This document shows positions 21,891 to 33,137 of a stretch of 64,000 bases of DNA, piece after piece. The notes beneath the pieces were generated by a model. That model was not told where the DNA came from and made no database searches. It worked only from the letters and a program-made list of their open reading frames with translations. Within the stretch, counting starts at the first letter, position 1. Every line of letters begins with the position of its first letter. Source of the DNA: Acanthosoma haemorrhoidale. Its lineage: Eukaryota > Arthropoda > Insecta > Hemiptera > Acanthosomatidae. Position numbers and translations under genes: made by a program. Location of the stretch: contig OV884012.1 of NCBI GenBank assembly GCA_930367205.1, positions 32,150,796 through 32,214,795 on the forward strand. The letters are read 5' to 3'.

Positions 21891-22758
21891 TGTCGGGTCG
21901 TCACGAGGGGGGTGCCTAGTTACCCTAGCCCTGGTGACGAAGTGAGGGCTGTTTGAGTTTATAACCTGGACAATCGTTTCATGACGGCTTTACTATCTGA
22001 CTCCATTTTCGATAGGCATGTGCCCCGATAATGCACTATGTTCAGGAGAAGAGGTATAGGTTAGGTAGTGTAGGTAGTTTGTGTGGTTCTGGAATGACCA
22101 CTCGAATTCACACTCGGTATCTGAGGGTAGGCGAAATCCGTCCGGATCCCAAAGGCGAGTGTGAACCGGAGAGAGGCAGACTGGATTGGTAAATTTGTGG
22201 GGCACGACAACCGTTGTCCGCGAGGGAGAGGTCTCTCCCAAAGAGCTGCTAGTTTTAGCGAGGCGAAGGCAGAGAATCCCACTAGGAGAGTGTGGGGTCT
22301 GGCAAGGTGGACTAAAACATAGCGAGGCTAGGAAGAGAGATGCAGAAATTTTGATAAATGAGAAGGCTAAGTCTTGAACATCAGTGCAGCCACAAGTCAT
22401 CAATTAGTGAGTTGTCAGGAGAATGATTTACAGGCCGAGATCTGCCCCTATTTATAGTTAGTGGTGGGCCAATAGGCCCAATCATCTGCCTCGTTATTGT
22501 ATCCAATGCCAGCTCAGTATGCGGTGATCCTTTGTTCGTCAGCCCTAGTGCTGGCCTGGTTTGGGTCGCTACCTGCTATGGGTACCGCGGGTGAGGGTCC
22601 CCAGTGTCTAATTGACTTGCAGCTGAGCCTTTTATTGTTTACAATGTTTACAATGATTTATGGTTTGGTAATGTTATTTACATTTGTTTAAATTAATTTA
22701 CAATATATATACCGTAGAGTATAAGGTGATTTATCTTATGTAGTTAGCGGTCGCTACA
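21891..22758 (+). mobile_element. Solo LTR (copy 2), uninterrupted
   Basis: 868 bp from TGTCGGGTCG to GCGGTCGCTACA, flanked by identical 5-bp repeats TACGT (21886-21890 and 22759-22763). It aligns along its length with the interrupted LTR at 5639-7441, including 'cgaaatccgtccggatccca' and the terminal 'gatttatcttatgtagttag'. There is no internal coding region on either side, hence solo. The minus frame through it (21993-22403) is partly conserved among LTR copies but has no protein motif. Confidence 0.9.
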
Positions 22759-22763
22759 TACGT

Positions 22764-25700
22764 AAATTAGATTTTTAACAGAAAAAAACCCCGTGAATCC
22801 ACAAAAAATGTATAAACTATAGCTACGGTACAGCTTTCTGCAATATTTCAAATATGTAAAAAATTAATAAAGGGACAATCAAAACAAAAAAAAAAAGAAA
22901 TTAACATTAAAAATTTCAGACCGATATAACCATTTCATCTTCAGTAAATATATAACAGAACATACAAACAGACGAAAGACGATCGTCTCCTGTACCTGAA
23001 TGAAAATAGAGCTCTTCCTTCACGCTTGTCAGCTATCTTAGGGGCACTTAAAAAACGTGTAACCGATGAGATTAATTGTTGATACATAAGAATACCGTCT
23101 AAAAAAGTCTATTGTAATATAAGTTTATTGTAGTAGACAGTTTAATAATATTATAATAATTTTATGATTGAAAATTCGTAAAATCAAAATAAATAAAATG
23201 ATCACATGTGGGTGTCAATGACCCTTGTGTTTGACATGCCCTAAAAAAAACATCCGTAGGTATGTGATACTAATTCCTTTATTTTATCAGTTATTTTACT
23301 TATAATTTCAACTTGTAATACAACCCCCCCCCCCAAAAAAAAGTAACAAAACTTATGGTGATTTAAAAATCGAGTCTTAATGTTAGATGTTTTTAATTTA
23401 TCTTATCCTTTGGTCAAACAAATATCGTGTAACTACAATGAAAATAGTGATTCGCATGTACAAATTGTAACTTTAATTAAAATACTGATTTCTTAATACA
23501 GATAACAGAAATAGTATAACTAGTGTTGTAAAGCTTGTCCCTGGAGAACGTCTGCTCGCCTAGATAGGCTCGCAGGAAATTCCAATCCCTTCGCCTGGCT
23601 GCCTAGTGAAGTCGCAGAAGTAATTTGTGTTAACTGCACTGTGAATTAGAGAAATTGATGTTTTTTGCCATTGCCTATTTTCTATATTCCTTTTGGGAAC
23701 TCTTCTTCCAATAGGGATGCATTCCCCTCCTCCGTGGTGTTCTACTTCCCCACTCCTTCGCCTCTTGGTCTGAATCTCCTGTGACCTTCACGGGTGTTAC
23801 TCCGGAATCGGAAGGCCGTTTCTTGCTAGTCCCCGGTCATGCGTCTTGGCATGTGGTATGACATGTCTGATAGTTCCCGTTGTGACAAAAAGTTTGCTTT
23901 ATGTGCCACATATGTGTTTTTAGGGCTTTGGTCAGTCTGGATTTCCAGGTAATGTCCTTCACGGATGATTTCTGATTAACACGATCCATCTTTTATGACC
24001 TTCAGTAGTTTTTCATTTGATTATTCAGGTAGAGAATCGATATAAAAAAATATATTAAATATGCATTCGAGCTTGCCCGTTTAACTTATATGTTCCAATT
24101 ACAATCCTGCTCAACATTGAACGTCTTTATGGAAATTCCACAATGACGAAGTTCAACAAAAAGCATTTCTATGGGAAAAGTTGATCGAAACCTAATGTTT
24201 CGAACATGTAACGAGAATTCATTTTTTTAGAGAAATAGTCTACGCTGTACGTAGATAATTTAAAAATTCTAATATCAAAGATTGGGTTTGATTCCAAACT
24301 GGTTTTTCATAGAAAAGCTATTAATGTGTGTGCATATTAATCTAATGGATGGTTCATTTGAATCTGAAATCGTGTTGACTATAGATATTGCTATCTATAT
24401 ACTAATTAGTGCTGGTATAATTAGTTTATTTACTGCTACTCAGAATATTACTGATAGATGTTGTGTTTATGTACTGATTGTATGTCGATTAAACTTCTAC
24501 TAAAACGTTATGCAATATCATATTCAACGTGAGATATTATTATTTTGTTTTGTAGTGATCATCTTTTTTTAATTTTCGATAAACTAAAATACCTAAACAA
24601 GCGTAAAAATCAAATTTAATCATGTCGTGAAATGGCAACTATTTGGACTCAACTGGACACAGTGGTTCTGAAACATTTCTTCGTTTCTGATAGACTTCTA
24701 AGTAAATGTTAGCTCATACAAAAACAGAGAATGTCATGTCTGATAAAATTTATTACAATATGACCTCAATGTATTTTCTAGCAATTGCTTATGCCAAGTC
24801 TGAAAAGATTTGATCTTTTGCAAAACACAACACGTAACCTTTCACTCATGTCAAGGAACTAGAACGATTTCGTTCCAAATGCGGAGCAATAAATAACTCT
24901 CATGAAGTTATTTTGTGTTTCGGGAGTCGATAAGTATTATGATTCGGACAACGGATTCTTTGAGTGAGGTTATTCATCCGGTAGCTACTGGCCAGTTGGA
25001 AGTCATACTTTAAACCATAGCCTATTATTCAAATGAATGACCTTATGACCCTTGAGAATTATTACAGATTCGTCTCTTTCAATACATGATGGATGAAATA
25101 CTGATTTATCTTCGGTTTATTTTACTTTTTGAAAGTTGTATCAGGTTTACACAAATGCATAAATCAATAATGTTTCCCTTGTCCTCTGTTGTCAGGTTTC
25201 CGAGGTTTTTCTACATACTCTGCTGCACTGTTTTTGAAAATTACCTAAACAGTTTTTCAGAAAATTTGGATGAACCAGAAAGTACGAGAGTAAAAAAAAG
25301 TTAGACCCCTTCTCCTAATTTACTAATGATCTCGAGGTCAATTCAGTTCAGAAGATATTTAATCGTTAAAATAAGATCTACTCCATCTTCTTAATTTTTA
25401 TTTTGAATCAATGAATTTTGATTTTATTAATAGGATTTTTAAGTCAATGTTTTAGTCATTTACCATCTTTATTGGGAGTAAAAATCCGAAAAAGAGACCA
25501 GTAAGATGAATATAATTTTTTTTTTCACAGTTATTTGTCATTAAGGAGATCTGATTTGTTTGGAAATGGGACCATTTTTTGAAAGGTTGGACTAAAATTT
25601 TGAAGCTTCAATCTTTAGTAACTTTTTATTTTATGGATGAAACGTTTCCATGTTTCTAGATGCCATCTAATAGTTGTTGTGTGGAGACGTTGATTAAACG

Positions 25701-26776
25701 AAAAATACGGTATACTGTCCGTTTTAACGTGGTTCATCTACATCTAGCTATAAAAAAAGAAACACCCCGTCTACGAGTACAAAATGAGAGTGCTATTTTA
25801 AAAAAATGGAAATCTCATTGGACAAAAAGTGTAAAAGCTACATTGATTTCTAAGCCCAAACGGAGCGCCCTTCAACTCAGTTACTGTATTCAAATATACC
25901 ATTGCGACCACGGATGCATTAAAAGGGGGGGTCTGTTGTGTATAGTATCTGAAATTATAAATGTATGTTTTTTTTTGTTTTTCAACTGATTCATTTAAAA
26001 ATAACAGTTTGTACAGATCTCATAACGAAGGTGAATTCAGTGATACCTTGTACTGCATATCTTTGAAATTTGTTTTGCATTGACTTTTTTGCTATGTCCT
26101 GATAAGAAAATCAGTACTTTCAATACTAAAAAGCTTCAGATCAGTGACTGTAGAAAGATACAGATGGAAAACGGTTCCATTGGAGTAACAAATTTGCGAG
26201 GAAAGTTACTCCTTTTGGGCTTGACAATTACTTAGCTGTTTAAGGGCAGTACGTGGAGATGAGGGATGTACATACCTGTTTGGAACTAAGGACTCTACTT
26301 TAATGTTAAGGCTTTGATGTGAGTGCGGTGGTGGTGTTGAGTGGAGGCAGCTACAAGGCTATTGTGAATATTCCCTATGACGCTCCAGAAGACGCTTTGC
26401 CGAAGGGGATTCAACCATGAGGCTTATATAGTTGCTGGTTATTCTAAACGCGATATTGCTTATTACAGACGTTATAATAATCATTTATATCATACCGCAT
26501 TTGATTTCTTCCTTAGCCTATCTTTAAAATTTAGCATGGCCTACCGTAAAAATAAATTATGCGAGTGTTTTCCATCCATTATTGGCAAATTTCAGGAAGA
26601 GAATATATTTTAAATCATATGATCATACTACCTAGAATACTTTTATTTATAGTATTACACACTCATGTACCATCTTATAGTCACTGAGCTTCATTTGTAA
26701 CACTAGTTAAGTGTCCGTCCTGAGATTCGAACACGCAACCCTCCCACTGCGATGACACTTAAACTAAATTTTTTAA
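22764..26776. other. AT-rich sequence with one GC-richer patch
   Basis: 23,520-23,960 is distinctly GC-richer and CT-rich, without a long frame, possibly a piece of an unrecognised repeat. A poly(C)/poly(A) junction lies near 23,325-23,342. Short frames at 25660-25989 and 26377-26613 have no motif I know. Around 26,706-26,754 the minus strand has a Pol III B-box-like 'TGTTCGAATCT' between 8-bp inverted repeats (TAAGTGTC/GACACTTA). Confidence 0.4.
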
Positions 26777-27058
26777 AATTATAAAACAGCTTTATTGTCT
26801 TTTCTAGCTAACTCATTTAAACAATAGTATCTTTTTTACTTATCTTTTAACGAGGGGTGCTTCATCCATGTATGTTCACTCACTTAGTAAATTAAGTCGG
26901 AGAGTGAGGAGCGTGGATATAGCAGCCTTCGTTAAAAGATAAATAATAAAGACACCACTGTTAAGTTGAGTTAGGTATCACACATAATCAATTGGAAGTA
27001 ACTGAAGATGACAGCTTAGACATCGTCAGGGGGAAGACAATAAAACTGTTTTATAATT
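26777..27058. mobile_element. Foldback (long inverted repeat) element
   Basis: Two nested pairs of inverted repeats share one centre. The outer arms 26777-26802 and 27033-27058 are complementary at 24 of 26 positions (outer end AATTATAAAACAG). The inner arms 26808-26870 and 26912-26974 are each 63 bp and about 79% complementary, with a perfect core TTATCTTTTAACGA. The loop is 41 nt. The right side has a 58-bp spacer between inner and outer arms where the left side has 5 bp, which suggests an insertion or arm deletion. No ORF is present, so this fits a non-autonomous MITE/foldback element. No clear target-site duplication was found. Confidence 0.8.
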
Positions 27059-28812
27059 GGACTATACCATTTCTCAATCCGGCAGTAATGTTTATTTAGC
27101 CGGATAGTATATTATTATTAGTTTACCTGATTATTATAAATAATAAATAATCAAACCCTATATTAAATAATTCTACATGTAGACTCAAGTTTGGTTATTT
27201 GTCTGACGGGTCATTTGAATGATGCTTATTTTCATCGCCAATTAACTGCCATAGAAAAAATCCGTATTTGTTTGTTGTATAGTTCTGTGTCTTTTTTGTT
27301 AAGTTTCTGCGTACAGCTATAGCACTCGATCGCATAAATCATCACAGCAATGTAGCTGATAAAGTATTAGCACTAAGAGGTCAGATGTTATATTGTTACT
27401 AGTGGTTTGGATGGAAATGTCTGCGTGGACCTCTCCCACTTTATCTAACTTCCCAAACAGTCGTAACATCAGCTCTCGGGATCTAATTAAGCCTGTTTTC
27501 TTTTCTAAACTCTTGAATCTTGGGTTGGTTTAACTTGGATATTTTTTTCGAAGTGCAATTAACTCTCTCATCGTTTTAGTTTGCTGGGAGTCCTAACTGA
27601 AAATTAACTTACTTTTACCGACTTATTTTGTATTGCTAACGATATTGGAACGTCGAATACATATACTTTAAAGTAAAATAATACTAGTTATTTTCATTCA
27701 CTGAAGTCATTAGAATATTTCATATCCTAATTAATATGATAATTTTTTTTTAAAACGCCCAGACGGCGTTCTAAATTGTGTTTATTTTTTTTGTAGTGTT
27801 GAGAGTGTTTAACATTTTATCATGGAAAATGGGTTTTCATGGAAAATGTATTGTAAATTTAGTACAACAATGGCTGGAAATATGATACACTTTATTGATC
27901 AAACACCGATATGTTTAATTTTATAACTTACTCAAGTTGATATAAATTTATTTACGTAATTGATTATTGGCCCATCTTTATGTTTCATCGTATTGCTTTT
28001 ATTTTAAGCTGTAATGTAAAATATTATGCCTCTACAAAAAAATACTGGTTGTGTTCCGTGAACAGGATGTTGACTGAAGTTTTTTTGACATTTTGTAATT
28101 ATAGTATAGATATACGAAACAAAAATAACATATTGCAATTTATGCATAAATATTTGTTTTCATTACTCATAATTAGTTTATTAATTCATTTTTTCTGGGG
28201 TCAGCAGTATTTTTGATATTGTCACAAAAGACCACAGTTAATTGATATTGCATGTAAAATTTGACATTTCTTGGTCAGGGAGAAGACTCACAATGACTAG
28301 AATAGACAAAAACGAACAGAATTTCAGGTGAAAACGTTTAAAAAAAATAGCATTTCATAAACTTTCAATTAATGAATATAATTTTATAACAAAATTGTAA
28401 TAAAAACTGAATTTCACACCACATCATTAATTTTTGTCTTAATATTTAATTCATGAATGATACTCTGATGTTTGTACGAATAAAACGAGTAGTTTGGCAT
28501 TGAAGGTGCATGACTAAAATTCCATTATTTATTCATTAGGCAACAGTTAAGTTAATGCATACATTATAGATTTCATCGATTGAAACCGTATAGGTCCTAT
28601 TTATAGTGACGCTCAATATTTGATCGAGCAGTAGGCGAACATGTTGGATGTTACCAAACACTTAATGTGGTTCCAATTTATGAAAGTGCTTTGTTAAACC
28701 ATTCATACTTTTTGCACCTGTTGGTACCTGGTGCATCTATCGGTGTCTTTACTTCTTCATTCATAAAATACAGGATAATGATGTACATAATACAAGGCTT
28801 GTGAACATAGAA
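27059..28812. other. AT-rich sequence, no gene seen
   Basis: No coding, RNA or repeat feature that I can support, apart from a small direct repeat of 'tcatggaaaatg' near 27,820-27,850. Confidence 0.5.
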
Positions 28813-29112
28813 AGTGATAGAGCTCACTTTATTAAAGTTGTGCTAATACTAACCTAAATATAAATAAACTAAATTAACCTTTCACGGACAGTCTGTTACC
28901 ACTGCTAGCGATACGGGAATGGGGGTGGGGTTACAGTGTTAAACACTGGGTTTGTCGGGTGCTGCAGCGAGTCAAAAAACTTTATGTGTCTCCTCTGGTG
29001 GATGAACTCACCCACTGATGGCACACCAAGCAACGAGTGGGAACCCGTGTAGCAGAGCTGTTAATTTTTTTCCCCACACTTCATAGCCCCTTTAAATTTA
29101 CAGATAATGATA
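28813..29112 (-). mobile_element. Diverged family A 3' fragment, internally deleted
   Basis: On the minus strand this holds the last part of ORF2 (28,890-29,040: reverse complement of CAGTCTGTTACC...GTGTTAAACACTGG...GCACACCAAGCAACGAG). A degenerate 3' UTR piece lies to its left. To the right, a detached 'catagcccctttaaatttac' (29,080-29,100) is the 3'-terminal box of the same family, out of its normal order. Either an internal rearrangement or two overlapping insertions explains this. Confidence 0.7.
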
Positions 29113-29837
29113 TGATAATGATAATCAATAACAGTTCTCTCTTGTCTTCCCTCCTGTCTTGGGTAAAAGTCAATATTCTTGTATCTATCAATATTCCATC
29201 TTGTATAAAAATGTACCAATTTTGGAAAGGTAAGAGATCTGTCTTGAGTTATATAAATTACAACCAGTCAAATACTTGATAAAAGGAAGTGTTTTTGTTT
29301 AATATTAATACTTCATAGTTTTTTTTCTCGGAAAAAACACATTTTTAAGAAGCTAACGTGGATACTCCGGAAACTACTTGATTCAATTCAATATATATTG
29401 AAACCTACCTCATTTTCTACCCTTTCTTTTCCTAATTTATTAGATCAATTGACCTTAACTAATTTGGTAGGTCCGTCATGAGATCTTTAATTCAATTTGT
29501 TCTTATGTCTTCGACATAGGAAATTATCCCGATTGAATCGCCCGATCTCAAGGCTAATGTTATAGTTATTAATAAATTGAGAAACTGGGAATTGTGAAAT
29601 ATATACAAGTAAAATGGTTATAACAAATAATTATAATTATAAATAGTGCTGACATTAATTATATAAAAAAATATTCAATTCCTTTTGAACAAGGATAGTT
29701 ACTACTAATTAGTTATATAAAAAAAATGAAAATTGAGCTCAATCTCTTTTTAATGGATCCATAATAATAAAAAAAACAATATCTATATCACCCAATCGAT
29801 GATCTCCGTTTAATCCAATCAACGTTACTGTTGATCT
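29113..29837. other. AT-rich sequence, no gene seen
   Basis: No supported feature. It ends at a CTT-rich microsatellite. Confidence 0.5.
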
Positions 29838-30010
29838 CCTCTTCTTCTTCTTCTTCATCTTCTTCTTCTCCTCTTCTTCTGTTGGATACCGCCAAGTCGG
29901 GGTCTTGCTCTTGTTCGCCCTCTGGCTGTTAGGCTAAGACTGCCCTTTTATCCCATCCCCACTCCTAAGAGCATAAGGGCAGATGCTGTACAAAGTGGGA
30001 GGGTGGCTGG
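29838..30010 (-). mobile_element. Possible RTE-type 3' end with (GAA)n tail
   Basis: A CTT/CTC-rich microsatellite (29,838-29,880) abuts a GC-richer block ending near 30,010. On the minus strand this reads as a short coding-like stretch ('RARPRLGGIQQKKRRRR') running into (GAA)n. That arrangement resembles the 3' end of non-LTR elements that end in simple repeats rather than poly(A). No RT motif is included, so this is inference from the tail layout. Confidence 0.3.
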
Positions 30011-33000
30011 TCATGATATTCTCAAATATCATGAATGTTACAATATATATATTCAATTGATTTAATATATTCAATCAATACAATTGGTAATTTGATTCTC
30101 GGACCAACAAGTACCAATTGTTTTATATTGATCCCCTCTGTTAACGTTGTTCACTGCATTTATGGAAAACGACAACTGTGACAAATTTTCTTAGCAACCC
30201 CAACCCTAAAAAGTGGTCTTGTGGATTCTCCACATGCAAAACCTGTATGATTGTTTTGTTTTTTGAGTATTTGTCGCTAACACATTATGTAACTGGCCAC
30301 TATGACACATGGCACACCCTCACGATGCGGTGAGTTCAACCCTTGGGAACTGAAAGACCCTATCCCCTAAGATGATTCATGATGAACCAGCCAATCATCT
30401 GATTAGAGGCATTTATGGGAGGGAGGGCTGTGTGGTAATGGAGGAAGGTCGGTCAGCGATAAGCCTCAGCGCTCTGATAGCATCCACGTCCTCTCCTTCT
30501 TACGTATGTGCCATATCAGTCAATATGTTTCTCAAGCAGTCTTCGAATAATTTTTGACATACATATTTTCTAACTATAGTCCGGGAAAATAAATACTCTA
30601 GTCTCTAAGTTACTACGACCTTTACAATATAAATTGTACGATATTTATGGAATACTTAGAAAGCAACAGCGGTGGATTTTCATTTCCTCCCTTCAAAATA
30701 GTTGCTCAATTTCAAAACGCAAATCTATTTAGTTCTCAATTTTACGTAGACGTGAAAAGTCATAACTATGAGCTAGACATATACTAGTGTGTGCAGTAGT
30801 TCTTACACCTGTTTATTTGAATCTTTTTACTGAAAGAAAATAGTAGTTATTAACAAAACGTCTCATTTTATTTGTAAAACCGTATAGATGCTTAAAAATT
30901 GCAATATAATTAAAGTAGTAAATAACTGAAATAATGAAAAATAAGCACAAACAATCGATATAGGATATGGTGGAACATGGTGAATTAGTTTTCATAATAC
31001 TGATGGTACTAATATAGAAATATAAAAAATCAGAGAAATTATATTATAATATTCAAACTATTAAACATGTAATTTATGTATGTATTTTATTATTGCAAAA
31101 TAACAAAAATAATGCTAATGCTCTATATATATGTTTTAAATGGTCTCTCAAAATTCCACTGTCAAAGCACGTCCTTTGTCCTTTAAAAATGACTGCTGTT
31201 TTTCGGAATTTTAGAATAAGGAAATGATTGGTATTCGGTACCTGACCGTTTTATAACTTGGGTAGGCGAACAGGTGCTGTAAATGGCTGTATAGGGCAGT
31301 TTTTCAATAAATCATAACAGAACTTGGCTCAGAAAATATTGGCAGCTAATAATTATTTTCTCTTTAAACGGTTGGAAAATACAGTTTCCTGTGTCAAAAA
31401 GTTTCATTTTGGCCGTCATAGTAACCTATAATGATTTTCAAATCGATTATCATCTTCCGAGGGGAATTAATATTTTAATTTTTTTTTCAATGGTACTCGT
31501 ATCTCCAGCTATTACATTTTGTACAGCCAAATATTGTGTAGTCTCCAATCTCTAATCATACCAGTCTTAATGTACAATAAAGTGATGATGGGAAAGGATT
31601 GAAAAATCTATTGATATTTTACTACTTACTTTATTTCAAAGTAACTTATCAGTCCATGAAGTAGTTTACAGTGATTAGTAATAATACGCTTCTGAGAAAA
31701 TTCTCAAGCTTCACCATAGCCTGCTATGCAAATGTGTTACCTGTGTAAGTTATCACTACCTACTATTATTGTTACCTGTATAAATAAGTTTTTGTTATTT
31801 TTCACTTACAGATAACAAAACGATACTCCTGTAAGTTTAAAAAAAAATGTACACATTACGTAAATTATTTATTAAAATGTATGTGGTGATTCATAAGAAG
31901 ATATATAACTTTAAAGTTTTCTCACTAGTCCAAGGAACATTGATCTAACTATTTCACTGAAAATCAACTTTTGAAAAAAAAAAAAAAAGTTATGAATGAA
32001 AAATGTGATCTCACCAAACATTTTTCACTAAAAAACTAAAACTTACCAAGAGCTATGTTACAGTATTCTTTAAAAATATATGATAATTTAACATTTAACT
32101 TTTTTATATTCTGCTGAAGTTAATACTATTAATAATTATTAGCCAAAAAAATATACACGCAGGATGGTCGGGAATAAAGCGAATAAAAAATGCTAATGAT
32201 AATAAGAAATTCAAATCTCAAATAGGTTCTGAGCTTTGATGTGAAGAAATAAAAATTATAACTAGAGAGACTTTTTTTTGTTACAAAACACCTGCTATTG
32301 CATATTATCGCATGAGTACTATCTGAGATGATGAGGACTTTTTAAACAAGAAGGAATTTCTTGACCAAACTGATAATTTTTAAACTGATAATACCTGTTT
32401 GAATAAATCGTGTCCTTTGGTTTCAATGGCTATCTTGTGAACCAACTCGCACACGTTCAGTACCAATTGGACAATCTGCTTACAAAAATTAAAAACATAC
32501 ACATTGAGTAAAATCGTATTTTATCATTTGTTAGTGTTTATTCTACCTTTTCATAGGTCTTAATAAATTTAACGAGTCTAGAAAAGTTGTAAGGAAATAT
32601 TCTTATAAAAGACAGAAAACAGCGGCCGGAATATAAGGGTGGCTTCATATAGAAAATATTTTCACGGCCTTATAAAACATGGTTGTATTTGCGTCAGTAC
32701 ATTGCAGTCAAAAGCAAAATGGGCCTGCAAGGCATAAAACTACAGGCTTGCTCGCTCGACTGTGGATTCGAGCAATATCTTTTGTATTTTGTTTTGGTAT
32801 TTTTAGTGTTTCTTTTGTTGAAGCTGTGCGCATTTGTTCTTAGTTGAAAAGAAAAACCCTAGACTTTTTTTTATCTTGCCACACAATTACCGGTAGGGAA
32901 GAGAGTATTTGCATTTAAGAGGCCACGGAGTGATTGGCTTTCGTATGTCTAATTCTTGTTACTCAAATTTTATCATTATACTCTACAGAACTTAGCATAT

Positions 33001-33067
33001 TTCTTGCATATTTATCTCATGCTTAAAGCTAACAATGAGCTCACAGTAAAATAAAATCAATTTTCAT
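30011..33067. other. AT-rich sequence, no gene seen
   Basis: 30,300-30,520 is slightly GC-richer with one short frame (30372-30557) but no motif. The rest is AT-rich with homopolymers. 31,740-31,815 contains three related 'gttacctgtataa'-like segments, one inverted. Confidence 0.45.
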
Positions 33068-33137
33068 CCAGGGATTTCAAACCAGAACCTTCATATCACG
33101 AAGTGTTGTGCTAACCTATAAACCACATTAAAGCCTA
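33068..33137 (-). mobile_element. tRNA-derived SINE head or tRNA-like relic
   Basis: On the minus strand the segment has the order of a tRNA: 'GTGGTTTATAGGTTAGCAC' (A-box/D-arm-like), then a 4-bp anticodon stem CTTC/GAAG around a 7-nt loop GTGATAT. Then comes GGTTTGAAATCCC, close to the Pol III B box. Acceptor and T stems do not pair well, so it is not a working tRNA; a tRNA-derived SINE head is the best reading. A SINE body and tail are not recognised. Confidence 0.45.

Noticed and set aside
21993..22403. Partly conserved frame antisense to the LTRs (also 5728-5973, and 50040-50258 in the inverted copy)
   Set aside because: Conservation follows from the shared LTR sequence. Frames differ in ends and shift between copies, and no protein motif is present.
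26706..26754. Possible tRNA gene on the minus strand
   Set aside because: Has a TTCGAAT core and an 8-bp terminal inverted repeat but only about 50 nt in total. There is no D arm or pairing T stem, so at most a SINE or relic.
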